From assembly GCA_020205615.1 (NCBI GenBank), contig CM035163.1, forward strand, positions 41,054,189 to 41,118,188: DNA of 64,000 nt. The letters are read 5' to 3'. The first letter of the stretch is position 1. Every line of letters begins with the position of its first letter. Made by a program: the position numbers and the translations under genes. Of the stretch, positions 1 through 11,390 are shown piece after piece. This stretch comes from Panax quinquefolius. Its lineage: Eukaryota; Streptophyta; Magnoliopsida; Apiales; Araliaceae. The notes under the pieces were generated by a model. It was given only the letters and a program-made list of their open reading frames with translations, did no database searches and was not told where the DNA came from.

Positions 1-165
1 AGAACCGATTGACTTGACTTTTTTCAGATCCGCCTCTGGTGCCAACGTCCCAACTGGACTTGATTTATTTATAGACAAAATCGAGCTATGTGACCATCTT
101 TTCCACAACTAAAACATACCTTGGAAGGCTTTGAACAGTTTAACCTTATATGTCCCTCCTCTCCG
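1..165 (-). repeat. Gag zinc-knuckle end of a tandem chimeric retroelement unit (unit 0, cut by window edge)
   Basis: On the - strand this codes for the CX2CX4HX4C zinc knuckle region of a chromovirus gag, with the same sequence as 2848-3014 and 5700-5860. At 165 it stops abruptly after CTCCG and LTR sequence begins. It is therefore the right end of a repeat unit whose body lies outside the window. Confidence 0.8.
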
Positions 166-1119
166 ACACACAAAACATTTGTTAATCATTTAATGCAACA
201 AAAATACTCTTCCTCCTCATATATCCCACATTCATTGTAAAATTATCACCGTTAATATATTATTAAAATAATATATTTAAATGAATTATTTTATCAGAAA
301 AAGATAAAATATTAATTTTCAACAATTGTCATTTTAAAATTTTTCTCCATCTATATCCACATAAAATCAATATTTTCCTCATCATATGAATCAATAATTA
401 ATTATTCACAAATAATATTACAGAATCACAATATTGACAACCAGGCAGTTCCTCAGGAAAGAAGGGGCTTTCCAAAAAGAATTTCTCCTTACTGGCGCGC
501 AATTAGGTGACCAAACCTCTCTTTAGACAGAACTTTCTAGACATTGCCAATAATGTTATCTAATAATATTATTCAGATAATATGAATTATTGCTTCGATA
601 ATGAAAAATACTGTGTAATGACAATTATTGAAACAACAGCAATATAAAATATCAACGCAGCAATTTTTAAATCAATAAAATATTGAACAGTAATTACTGG
701 AACAATTATTGAGTAGTGCCTTCTTACGTAAGAATCAATAATTGGTGCAATACTGGTGTCTTCGCTCAACAACGCGTATTAGTGTGTTTTAACCATCGGG
801 TATTCCAACAAGATAATCTGTGAATAACTACGCCGTTATTTATAAACAACTTATATTTGTCGTTTTCTTCATCCAATCGCTTTCCGTTATGGGGTCCACA
901 AAAGACTGCGTCGTCGTACGAATATTCCCCGACAGCAAGAATATTCCACGACCAAACGAATATTCCCCGACAACAATGAATATTTTATAACCACTTGCTT
1001 ATTCGAAATATTTGCGTATTTTACCCATAACTATCCACATTAATCAAATCAACCCTTACTATTTCAAAATAATAAATAAAGGAAATTCCTTTTTATTTAA
1101 AAAATTTCGGGGTCTTACA
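166..1119 (-). mobile_element. Truncated chromovirus LTR in unit 1
   Basis: Seen on the - strand, the LTR starts TGTAAGACCCC at 1119 and runs about 950 bp before being cut at 166. The same sequence is found inside the full-length LTRs at 10511-11390, 16580-17533 and 23945-24894. About 1.6 kb of LTR, including the TATA region, is absent. Confidence 0.85.
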
Positions 1120-1135
1120 ACCTCCCCTCCTTATG
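1120..1135 (-). other. Polypurine tract next to the 3' LTR (unit 1)
   Basis: On the - strand this reads CATAAGGGGAGGGGAGGT-like purine-rich sequence directly before the LTR start at 1119. It is the expected primer site for plus-strand DNA synthesis. The same tract lies at 3976-3990 and 17534-17548. Confidence 0.7.
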
Positions 1136-1560
1136 AAATTTCGTCCTCGAAATTGACGTACGTACCTGGTGTTTCGAAAAGATGAGAATACCTCGCTTTC
1201 ATTTCCGTTTCCAACTCCCAGGTCATTTTCACCGATAGCATGGTTTCTCCACAAAACTTTAACTTGTGGTATGACCTTCGTACGTAGGACATGCTCCTTC
1301 CTATCCAAAATCTTGATAGATACCTCTTCATACGTTAAGTCTTCGGCTATCTCGTCCGGTTCTAACTCAATGACGTGGTTCGAGTCGTCCACATATTTAC
1401 GTAACATCGATACGTGAAAAACGTTATGAACACGCGTCATACTTGGCGGTAAAACGAGTCTATAGGCCACAGTTCCTATTCGATCGAGAATTTCAAATGG
1501 ATTAATAAATCGAAGGTTTGAGCTTTCCTCCGATTCTTGCTTTTGAAATAACAACTTCTT
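1131..1560 (-). pseudogene. Chromovirus integrase C-terminus with chromodomain-type end (unit 1)
   Basis: The - strand frame contains FEILDRIGTVAYRL and VHNVFHVSMLRKYV, then ILDRKEHVLRTK and VKVLWRNHAI. This order is typical of the integrase C-terminal region and chromodomain of Tekay/Del-like chromoviruses of the Ty3/gypsy group. A frameshift near 1230 separates the last part (ELETEMKARYSHLF), which continues in another frame at 1131-1331. The catalytic core that should precede it is missing in this unit. The reading end lies against the polypurine tract, as in intact relatives. Confidence 0.85.
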
Positions 1561-1739
1561 GCACCTCCTTCTTCAAATTCATCACCCATTTCGATTGTGT
1601 AGCTTGAAGCGACTTTAACTTTATCGATTAAAGTCGATTGTACTCGTATACCATCACGTGGGTACCTAGAGTTTTCATCTCCATCTCTATTATTTGTAAA
1701 TTATACGAAATGAGTCTTTGACAATATCTTACTCAGATT

Positions 1740-1985
1740 TATACGATCTTCTACTCAACACGCCGCCTACCACGCTCGCTTTCCGTGGTGGCATGGTCGT
1801 AACATGTCTTTGAAATGAGTCTCATATTGAGTTCTTCGAAGCTCTTCCCACATTCCTTGCTCCATTCGAATTTTGTATCTCTACGAGTCAGCTGCGTTAA
1901 TGGAATAGCGATTCGAGAATATCCTTCAACGAATCTCCGATAATAACCAACTAAGCCTAGAAAGTTACGTATTTCAATTACCGAC
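1740..1985 (-). pseudogene. RT thumb / RNase H remnant (unit 1)
   Basis: The - strand encodes, in broken frames, the LVGYYRRFVEGYSRI block and TRRDTKFEWSKEC of the RT thumb. A KASVVGG-LSRR motif at about 1750-1785 matches the conserved RNase H/integrase border. The RT palm with the catalytic aspartates is not present. The sequence leads on the right into the promoter-like module at 1995-2150. Confidence 0.7.
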
Positions 1986-1994
1986 TTAGGTTGT

Positions 1995-2150
1995 TCTCAA
2001 CTGTGACTCATATCCCAACCTTGGATAGCACCTTACAATGACACCTATCAGTTTACTACCGCACAAATATGGCGTCCCCTACGGAGAGTCTGGCTTCGGT
2101 GCATTCCACAAAGGAAGTCACCAGATAAAGGCTCAGTACCAAATTTATAG
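1995..2150 (-). other. Promoter-like module inserted between protease and RT remnants (unit 1)
   Basis: About 155 bp matching 6633-6800, where it lies between LTR and primer binding site of element B. On the - strand it begins with a TATA-like CTATAAATTT, followed by GGTACTGAGCC and a CTCTCCG block. Here it replaces the RT palm region. The same arrangement occurs in unit 2 at about 4850-5005. Confidence 0.55.
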
Positions 2151-2366
2151 TTGAATTTTAACTCACGAAGTTCAATAGAGCCATTCGATATGAGATTTTA
2201 GAAATGAGTTTTGTCACGGGTTCAAAGTCGATACAAAATTTAATATGTCTTTGGGAGTAAACCAAGAAATTCTTCAGGAAATACGTCAGGAAAAATAAAT
2301 AATAACAGGAATATTATTCAAATCTGACGTGTCTTTATTCAAATCCATAACATGGACTAAGAAAAC

Positions 2367-2775
2367 TTAACATCTGTAATAAACGAATGACTTCATGGCT
2401 TGATATAAAAATGTTTGACTACAATGGTTTGATTGCTTGAATTCGAATAACAGGTTGCTTAGGAATATGAAAACTAACAACCTTACAAAAGCAATCAATT
2501 TGGCATGATGAGTAGTTAACCAATCAATCCCTAAAATCACATCAAAAGCAAGTATCTTTAAATAAATAAGGTCAACAGGTAATGTGATGGTGCCAACTTG
2601 GATCAAACAAGATTTCTAAACAACGGATGTAATGAAAGTTTCTCCTAACGAAGTCTCTATAAATAGGTCAAAGTCTAATTTCTCCGTAGTCAAGTTCAAA
2701 CGTTGAGGGCAAGCAAGATAGATAAAAGAATGGGTAGAACCGGTATCTAGTAAGGTATAAACTTCGCAAGAATTT
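2367..2775 (-). pseudogene. Chromovirus aspartic protease remnant (unit 1)
   Basis: The - strand frame includes ILAFDVILGIDWLTTHHAK, the C-terminal block of the Ty3/gypsy aspartic protease, after PVDLIYLK. The upstream part with the D-T/S-G catalytic triad is broken by stops and small indels around 2640-2770. It lies between gag and the module at 1995-2150, so the normal gag-protease order is kept. Confidence 0.75.
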
Positions 2776-2799
2776 ATAATTAACTAACCCGTGCTAACT

Positions 2800-3014
2800 T
2801 CATTCGGGTTTCTCGATTTTGAATTGGTCACGACAAACGCTTCTTCCAGAACCGCTGACTTTGACTTTTTTCAGATCCTTTCTGGTGCCAACGTCCCAAC
2901 TGGACTTGATTTCATTTATAGGACAAAATCGAGCTATGTGACCATCTTTTCCACAACTAAAACATACCTTGGAAGGCTTCAAAGCAGTTTAACCTTATAT
3001 GTCCCTCTCTCTCC
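2800..3014 (-). pseudogene. Gag zinc knuckle (unit 1)
   Basis: The - strand contains KVCFSCGKDGHIARFCP, a complete CX2CX4HX4C knuckle used for RNA binding by gag. It is cut at 3014 by the junction to the LTR of unit 2, so the N-terminal gag domain is lacking. Confidence 0.85.
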
Positions 3015-5860
3015 ACACACAAAACATTTGTTAATCATTTAATACAACAAAAATACTCTTCCTCCTCATATACTCATATATCCCACATTCATTGTAAAAA
3101 TATCACCGTTAATATATTATTAAAATAATATATTTAAATGAATTATTTTATCGTAAAAGATAAAATATTAATTTTCAACAATTGTCATTTTAAAATTTTT
3201 CTCCATCTATATCCACATAAAATCAATATTTTCCTCATCATATGAATCAATAATTAATTATTCACAAATAATATTATGTAATCACAATATCGACAACTCA
3301 GTAGGTTCCTGGGAAAGACGGGGCTTTCCAATAAGAATTTTTCTCATTTGGCGCCGCAATTAGGTGACCAAACCTCTCCTTGATGTAACTTTCTAGACAT
3401 TGCCAATAATGTTATCTAATAATATTATTCGGATAATATGAATTATTGCTTCGATAATGAAAAAATATTGTGTAATGACAATTATTCAAACAATAGCAAT
3501 ATAAAATATCAACGCAGCAATTTTTAAATCAATAAAATCTCAAGCAAGAATTCTTGGAACAATTATTGAGTAAAGTGCCTTTACGTAAGAATCAATAATC
3601 AAGCAATACCGAAAGCTTCTTCGCTCAACAACGCCAGATTAGTGTGTTTTAACCAACGGTATTCCAACAAAGATAATTCAGAATAACTACGCCGTTATTT
3701 ATAAACAACTTATATTTGTCGTTTTCTTCATCCAATCGCTTTCCGTTATGGGGCCCATAAAGATCAAGCGTCGTCGCATTTAATATTCCCACAAAGAAGA
3801 ATATTCCACGACCAAACGAATATTCCCAAATAACAATGAATATTTTATAACCACTGCTTATTCAAATATTTGCGTATTTTACCCATAACTATCCACATTA
3901 ATCAAATCAACCCTTACTATTTCAAAATAATAAATAAAGGAAATTCCTTTTTATTTAAAAAATTTCGGTCTTACAACCTCCCTCCTTATGAAATTTTGTC
4001 CTCGAAATTGACGACGACTGCACGGTGTTTGAAAAGATGAGAATACCTCGCTTTCATTTCCGTTTCCAACTCCCGTGTCATTTCCTCAATAGCATGGTTT
4101 CTCCACAAAACTTTAACTTGTGGTATGACCTTCGACGTAGGGACATGCTCCTTCCTATCCAAAATCTTGATAGATACCTCTTCATACGTTAAGTCTTTGG
4201 CTATCTCGTCCGGGTTCTAACTCAATGACGTGGTTCGAGTCGTCCACATATTTACGTAACATCGATACGTGAAAACGCGTTATGAACACGCCATAAATAC
4301 ATGGCGGTAAAGCGAGTCTATAGGCCACAGCTCCTATTCGATCGAGAATTTCAAATGGATTAATAAATCGAAGGTTTGAGCTTTCCTCCGATTCTTGCTT
4401 TTGAAATAACAACTTGCGCACCTCCTTCTTCAAATTCATCACTTCGGTGTGTGTAGCTTCGACGACTTTAACTTTATCGATTAAAGTCGATTATACTCAG
4501 ATACCATCACGTGGGTACCTAGAGTTTTCATCTCCATCTCTATTATTTGTAAATTATACTGAAATGAGTCTTTGACAATATCTTACTCGTGATTTCTATA
4601 CGATCTTTTACTCAACACGCCGCCTACCACGTTCGCTTTTCGGTGGTATGGTCGAACATGTCTTTGAAATGAGTCTCATCTTGAGTTCTTCAAGCTCTTC
4701 CCACATTCCTTGCTCCATTCGAATTTTGTATCTCTACGAGTCAATTGCTGCGTTAATGGAATAGCGATTCGAGAATATCCTTCAATGAATCTCCAATAAT
4801 AACCAACTAAGCCTAGAAAGTTACGTATTTCAATTACCGACTTAGGTTGTTCTCAACTGTGACTCATATCCCAACCTTGGATAACACCTTACAATGACAC
4901 CTATCGCTTTACTACCGCACAAATATGGCGCCCCTACGGAGAGTGCGGGTTTTGCATTCCACAAAGGAAGTCACCGGATAAAGGCTCAGTACCAAATTCT
5001 ATAGTTGAATTTTTAACTCTCGAAGTTCAATAGAGCCATTCGATATGAGATTTTAGAAATGAGTTTTGTCTAAGGGTTCAAAGTCGATACAAAATTTAAT
5101 ATCATCTTTGGGAGTAAACCAAGAAATTCTTCAGAAATACGTCGGAAAAATAAATAATAACGGGAATATTATTCAAATCGGCGTGTCTTTATTCAAATCC
5201 ATAACATGGACTAAGAAAACTTAACATCCGTAATAAACGAATGACTTCATGGCTTGATATGAAAATGTTTGACTACAATGGTTTGATTGCTTGAATTGAA
5301 TAACGGAGTTGCTTAGAATATGAAAACTAACAACCTTACAAAAGCAATCAATTTGGCATGATGAGTAGTTAACCAATCAATCCCTAAAATCACATCAAAA
5401 GCAAGTATCTTTAAATAAATAAGGTCAACAGGTAATGTGATGGTGCCAACTTGGATCAAACAAGATTTCTAAACAACGGATGTAATGAAAGTTTCTCCTA
5501 ACGAAGTCTCCATAAATAGGTCAAAGTCTAATTTCTCCGTAGTCAAGTTCAAACGTTGAGCGCAAGCAAGATAGATAAAAGAATGGGTAGAACCGGTATC
5601 TAGTAAGGTATAAACTTCGCAAGAATTTATAATTAACTAACCCGTGCTAACTTCATTTGGGTTCCTCGCATTTTGACCGGTCACGACAAACGCGCTTCAG
5701 AACCGATTGACTTTGACTTTTTCAGATCCGCCTCGTGCCAACATCCCAATGGACTTGATTTATTATAGGACAAAATCGAGCTATGTGACCATCTTTTCCA
5801 CAACTAAAACATACCTTGGAAGGCTTTGAACAGTTTAACCTTATATGTCCCTCCTCTCCG
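3015..5860 (-). repeat. Tandem chimeric retroelement unit 2 (2846 bp)
   Basis: Same order as unit 1: truncated LTR 3015-3975, polypurine tract 3976-3990, integrase C-terminus, RT thumb, promoter-like module, protease (about 5230-5640), zinc knuckle. At the right end, instead of another abnormal junction, gag continues normally beyond 5860. Unit 2 is therefore the copy still attached to the 5' half of element B. Confidence 0.85.
3991..4442 (-). pseudogene. Chromovirus integrase C-terminus (unit 2)
   Basis: Same protein block as 1131-1560, including NPFEILDRIGAVAYRLALPP and FHVSMLRKYVDDSNHVIELE. The frame breaks after the last of these, and again towards the chromodomain. Differences from unit 1 are mostly one- to three-base indels beside CG, CAG or CTG. 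Confidence 0.8.
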
Positions 5861-6470
5861 TGATCAGTAGCATCTGGCGGCGATCGTTCTCTTCCCCAGA
5901 ATTTGTTCTTTGGTCTTTGATCTTTAGCCGCACGACGTCTTCCCGTCATTGTTTAATCTTCTCTTTTTAGATTGGACTTCTCTTCCATAATATCAACGCG
6001 TCGTGCGGCTTTTACCCATGCATCACTCGTTCAGTTATTTCTTCTTTCATTTCGATTCCACTTTATCATCTTATACTACGCGCTAAAGAGTGCTTTTATT
6101 CAAGCATCACATATCGGGTAACACAAGCTTGAATCGTTGCATCCTTTTGCTCCACGATCGCCTCGCAATTCTTGACCGCTTCTTCTAACTCATGAATATG
6201 ATTTTGCAATTCTACATTTTCATCATAAAATACCTCTAATAAACTCTCTTGTGTACCTCTTCTTCCTCTTCTTCCTCACTCTCACCGTTACCTCTGCTGA
6301 CTATCTCTAAAAGGTAACTATCAATTCTTCACTCACCACATGGATATCTCTAATTCCTTCTTCACCGACATCACATTATCCTAGTTGGCGATTAGAGGTG
6401 TCTCCACGATCTCATTCACTCCATTGTTAACGCTCTTACCAGCCCATTCTTAAAACTATCATAAAACAAG
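5700..6470 (-). pseudogene. Gag of element B (degenerate)
   Basis: The knuckle CFSCGKDGHIARFCP is at 5790-5850. Past the unit junction (5860) the - strand continues into upstream gag sequence (about 5860-6400) with many stops. No intact frame remains. This is the only gag copy in the array that continues toward the primer binding site and 5' LTR. Confidence 0.65.
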
Positions 6471-6614
6471 GTTAATTAAATAAATTAACAAATCACATAA
6501 TACCCTATATTATGACCAACCAACAAATAAGCTTAGGTAGGACACACTTTAGCGAAGGATTTACTCGCCTCTCCTCCTAGTTCTATTCCCCGATCTCCCG
6601 CTTGGAGATCATAT

Positions 6615-6632
6615 CCCTAAGCTACGATACCA
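6615..6632 (-). other. Primer binding site of element B (tRNA initiator Met type)
   Basis: Reads TGGTATCGTAGCTTAGGG on the - strand. The usual plant site complementary to initiator tRNA-Met starts TGGTATCAGAGC. The match is exact except at the CAG. The counterpart in element A (22279-22295) differs at the same CAG. Confidence 0.7.
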
Positions 6633-6800
6633 ACCGTAACTCTCGACCCCAACTTGTGTCAAGACTCACATTGATACCTATCGGTTTTGCCACAGTCAGA
6701 GCGGCGGCCCCCACGGAGAGTCCTCGGCCGGTGCATCCCCATAAATGTGAAGTCACCGGTGAGAGGCTCTGGGGGCTTTTATTTATAGCTCGATATTAAT
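6633..6800 (-). promoter_or_regulatory. Promoter-like module between LTR and primer binding site of element B
   Basis: These 168 bp are absent from element A, where LTR and primer site are four bases apart. On the - strand the module has CTATAAATAAAAGCC, a good TATA box, followed by GC-rich sequence with CTCTCC and ACCGGCCGAGG. Copies sit inside the array units (1995-2150, about 4850-5005). It could be the R-U5 end of another LTR family joined by recombination, or a real second leader. Confidence 0.45.
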
Positions 6801-7118
6801 TTGGACGCCCCCAAAATAGTCCATTCCATCCAACCCATTACGAGTCGCCAAATATATGGTACGTAAATAACTACAACTTTATTATTACAACATATAAACC
6901 GTGAGTTTAAATACGAGATATTGTCATCTAGACAATATCCACACGCAAATAAATCCCCATCATAATTATTGATACATTATTTTACAAAAATGGTGACGAC
7001 TACTAAACAACTCTCTCTAGAACCTTCAATCCGTACCCCGACTAGTACTCGCTACATTCTCGCCAAATGAAACAACAAGGAAAAGGGTGAGCTCAACTAG
7101 CCCAGTAAAGAATATTAT

Positions 7119-9007
7119 TGTTAGGTTTGTAATATTCATAACGCAATCAAAATTGCAAAAATAATGCGGAAGCGTGTAAAAATCAGAGTTTAAAATTTAC
7201 AAACCATATACCCGGATCACCCTTTATGCATAATTATTAATTAAACGAAAAGATAAAGAATAAAATCATACCCTTGAAGATCGAGCTTCCTCAGGTACAA
7301 GTTCACCTCCAAATCCTTTCGCGTTCAACTTGAATCCACCGGGTTTGGTTCCTTCCTTTCGATCAACGTTAGCCACCCAAATGTTTGGCCTCAGAGGTGA
7401 TCCACCAAGGAAGAGAAAAAGATTCAAGAAGATGGGTATTTGGCTCAAACCCTAGTTTTCTATCTCTATGTAGAAAAAGGCATACTCCCAACAACTTGGA
7501 ATTATTACGTGCTTTGTTAAAGTCAACAACCCCTATCACCCATAATAAGACTCTCTCTTATTTATAGATGTAAGCAACCCACCTTAACAATTAAGGAATT
7601 GGGTTTTATTTAATTAATTAAATACTTTTAATTAATTAAGCTCCCTAATCTTATTAGGGATAATTAATTAAAACTCCTTTAACTAATTTTCCTTCCTAAT
7701 CCAATTAGGAATAAATGAAAGTACTTATATTAAATTAATTCCTAAACTCTTTTAGAAATTAAAATAATAATAATTGTAATAATATTAATAAGACTCCTCT
7801 TATTAATTTATATTTAATATTTCTAAAATATTAAATAATAAATATTAATTTATTTAATTTATTCTATCACCATAGATTAAATTAAATATACTTAATATAT
7901 TATTACGATTATGCCATTAACTTCTTAAATAATTATTCTTCCTTTTTTATGGTGTGACCCTTTAGGTTCTCCATATTAAACCAGGTTGTGAATAAATCAA
8001 TTAGAACAATTCTAATCTTATTTAAATAAATAAATTAAATAATTAATTTATTTAAATAATATTTATTCTACAATAGGGATAAGCCTCCCTAGCGATCAAA
8101 TGACTTTCCGGATAATATAGATTTCAACATTAATCATTAAAGAACCTTTGAGTAAATAGTTAAAATACAATTCAATCCTTCCATCATACAATGTCCCAAT
8201 TAAATATAAGGCATGGAATTCTCGTCAAGTCTTATTTTATTTAATTATATGTATTTCGATCCTTAAATGCACAACTCCAAATAATGCAAATTAGAAACTC
8301 CTTTCTAATTTCATTTCGCTTGCCAAGGACTCTTTGGGTTGTCATTTATCGAATCACATAGGACATTTCTCTTCTTTTATTAGAAGTGGTAGATTCTTTA
8401 TTGATCATACATTATCTCCATGTACAACTTATTATACCCAAGCATACCCTTTGATATACCCTAAGGGTCTTAAGGAATAAGTCAAAGTATAACTCATCAT
8501 ACACAAGATACTATGATGATCTCAAGTCCAAGGATCACTTCAGACTACTATCACTACTGAATTCTATTGACGACAGCAAATAAAACTCCATTAGGTATTC
8601 CTTAGCGAGCCACGTTCAATTGAACTTATTCTCTAATAAGCACCTACATACTTGCTTTAGTGTCTCCACACAAATGATCATGAGATCAATCATCCTCATC
8701 CAATGAGCAAAGCAACGTATGTACCAATCTATCCGGATTCACTAATCCCCAATTTAGTAATCCCATGATTGGGAACTATTTTAGTTTTAAGCTTTCAAAG
8801 AATTTAGATCTCATTAGAATGATCATCATCATTATTCTAAAAGCATTGCTTAAAACTATGGGTTTATCACATATTATAAAACAAAGATCATGTAGATAAT
8901 TAAAAGCCTTTAATAAATTAATACTTTTTATTAATAAATGAATAAGATTGTTACAAAGTATATGCTTTATCATCAAACATGATTGGCTTGTGTGCATACT
9001 ACTTTCA
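7119..9007 (-). mobile_element. Solo LTR (1889 bp) of an unrelated family, perhaps Ty1-copia
   Basis: Starts TGTTAGG and ends ACTTTCA. It is flanked by the perfect 5-bp duplication ATTAT (7114-7118 and 9008-9012). No internal region or second LTR is present, so it is a solo LTR left by LTR-LTR recombination. On the - strand a TATA box CTATAAATAAG lies near 7567-7557 and the far end contains CGCTTCCGCATTA before CCTAACA, resembling U5 ends of plant copia elements. That suggests - orientation, but the family is not certain. Confidence 0.75.
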
Positions 9008-9244
9008 ATTATAACTAAGATAATATACAACAAATTATCGTTAGTCTTCAACAGGGAAAAAAATCTAATAGAATCAATGATAGACAACGGGCTTTTAAAT
9101 CAACAATCTGCAATGAAACAACAATTCATTAGAAGAGTTAAGTAGAGAATGCAAACTACTATCTTCTATATATGAATTTAAAAGTTCATCGTCTATATTT
9201 TATCCCTGTAACATCAATCAATATATATCTGGAATCAAATATTC

Positions 9245-9440
9245 ATCTTTGCACTACAAGCCAAAGATATTCATCAGTTGGTCATGTTCATCTAAACACC
9301 TGTTCATCTTTGCACTACGGCTAAAGATATTAATCAGTAGGTCATGTTCATCTCAACACCTGTTCATCTTTGCACTACGGGCCAAAGATATTCATCAAGA
9401 AATCATTCATCTTTGCACTCTACAGCCAACGATATTCAAG
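9245..9440 (+). repeat. CTTTGCACTAC tandem repeats inside the LTR
   Basis: Three to four units of about 60 bp, each with CATCTTTGCACTAC, then GGCCAAAGATATTCATCA. The same block is found in every long LTR of this family (about 14470-14610, 15400-15535, 22845-22990, 53500-53650) and in the opposite direction in element D (about 37080-37210 and 37780-37890). Confidence 0.75.
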
Positions 9441-9659
9441 AATATCATCATTTAGGATTGAGGATGATGAAAAATATTTCAAAGAAAACGAATCCAAGTG
9501 AAACAAAAGAACAATATTAAGGATTCAGTATTTTAAACAATCCAAGTTCAAAAATACTTCATAAGTAATCAGTGGAGTAAAATTCAAGAATGATCAAAAT
9601 ATGGATACAATCAAAGCTAGTATCCGAATAGATATTTTGGACAAAAAGAAGAAATTTCA

Positions 9660-9850
9660 TTTTTCGATTGAATAGTCTTAGTATTCGTGAATAAGGTCAG
9701 ATATGTGAATAGTCTTGGATATCGTGAATAGTAACTCAAGACACCAAAAGATAGAAATTTCACAAAAACATCTTCACGCTTCATGAATAATAACTTCGTG
9801 AATAGTAACTCATGAATAGTAACTTGTGAATAATTCTTTCATGAATAGTA
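9660..9850 (-). repeat. GTGAATAGTAAC short repeats in the LTR
   Basis: Repeated GTGAATAGTAACTC-like units upstream of the TATA box (in element orientation they follow it). Similar blocks lie at 15768-15910, 23210-23275, 53880-53935 and, inverted as TACTATTCAC, at 36565-36775. Confidence 0.7.
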
Positions 9851-10131
9851 ACCCGACATGAAAAAGTTCCAAATTTGATAAAATTTCCAACCAATATTTT
9901 GGCATAATGATATTGAAGAAATAATATCATTTTTGAATAAAATAACATCCCTTACCTCGAAAAGACAAGATTTTAAGTTGAAACCAGGATATAGGTTATG
10001 ACTTGAACTTGCACCAAGATATAGCAATACTCAAAGTATACTCAAAATACTCACAAGAATAAACTCGATAATATAGAGAGAAAACTTGATTTCGGTGTGA
10101 TTTTCAATTCTAACCTAAAGACCTATTTATA

Positions 10132-10143
10132 GGAAATCGCTTG
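10132..10143 (-). promoter_or_regulatory. LTR TATA box (element B)
   Basis: CCTATAAATAGG on the - strand; it is a perfect palindrome. The same box is at 16188-16199, 23544-23555 and, minus one base, 54200-54210. A GAGAGAAA stretch about 60 bases downstream fits a 5' leader. Confidence 0.55.
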
Positions 10144-11390
10144 AACACCAAAGGTAAAAATTTAATATAATAATAATATATTATATATATATTCCTACGC
10201 CAACCAAGACTCCTGAAATCAACATGTTTACAACACATGGGGGCCAACCAAAACAATAAAAACGTTTTTGTTGATATAAATAATTAAAACTTTCAAAAAT
10301 CAATTATTTCGGAGCTTCGGAACTTCAATAATTCACAATAAATAGCCCTTTTGTCAGAAAATTCAAATCTCGCAACTTTTATAGGAAATTCAATTTCTAC
10401 AACTTTGCGGAAGGAAGTTTTCCAAATTACAAACAAAATTGATAGAAATCCAAAAAACAGACGATTTTCTGTGCTATAATCAAATTTCAACCAAGAAATG
10501 GGGTCCACCGACACACAAAACATGTGTTAATCATTTAATGCAACAAAAATACTCTTCCTCCTCATATACTCATATATCCCACATTCATTGTAAAAATATC
10601 ACCGTTAATATATTATTAAAATAATATATTTATATGAATTATTTTATCGAAAAAAGATAAAATATTAATTTTCAACAATTGTCATTTTAAAATTTTCTCC
10701 ATCTATATCCACATAAAATCAATATTTTCCTCATCATATGAATCAATAATTAATTATTCACAAATAATATTACGTAATCACAATATTGACACGGGCATTC
10801 TTCCCAGGAGAGGGGCTTTTCAATAAGAATTTTTCCTTCATTGTAGCGCAATTAGGTGACCAAACCTCTCCTTAGATGTAACTTTCTAGACATTGCCAAT
10901 AATGTTATCTAATAATATTATTCAGATAATATGAATTATTGCTTCGATAATGAAAAATATTGTGTAATGACAATTATGAAACAACAAAGAATATAAAATA
11001 TCAACGCAAGCAATTATTAAATCAATAAAATATTGAATAAGTAATTATCTGTAACAATTATTGAGTAGTGCCTTCACGTAAGAATCAATAATTGGTGCAA
11101 TACCAATCTGGTGTAATCTTTGTTCAACAACGCGTATTAGTGTGTTTTAACCACCGGTATTCCAACAAGATAATTCGTAATAACTACGCCAATTATTTAT
11201 AAACAACTTATACTGCTGCGTTTTCTTCATCCAATCGCTTTTTCAGTTATGGGGCCCATTAAAGGCTGGCCGTCGCATTTAATATTCCCCGACAAAGCAA
11301 GAATATTCCACGACCAAACGAATATTCCAACAACAATGAATATTTTATAACCACTTGCTTATTCAAATATTTGCGTATTTAACCCATAAG

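Larger units (their letters stand above)
166..3014 (-). repeat. Tandem chimeric retroelement unit 1 (2849 bp)
   Basis: Going left to right, the unit holds a truncated LTR (166-1119), a polypurine tract, the integrase C-terminus, RNase H and RT-thumb remnants, a 155-bp promoter-like module, protease and the gag zinc knuckle. It then joins directly to the next truncated LTR. The RT palm and the integrase core are missing. Unit 2 repeats this order with the same two abnormal junctions, so this is a tandem duplication of a rearranged element, not two independent insertions. The junction gag/LTR has a short microhomology (CCG). Confidence 0.85.

Noticed and set aside
8776..9145. 103-codon - strand and 65-codon + strand frames
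   Set aside because: They lie in the end of the solo LTR and cross its border; AT-rich, no domain.
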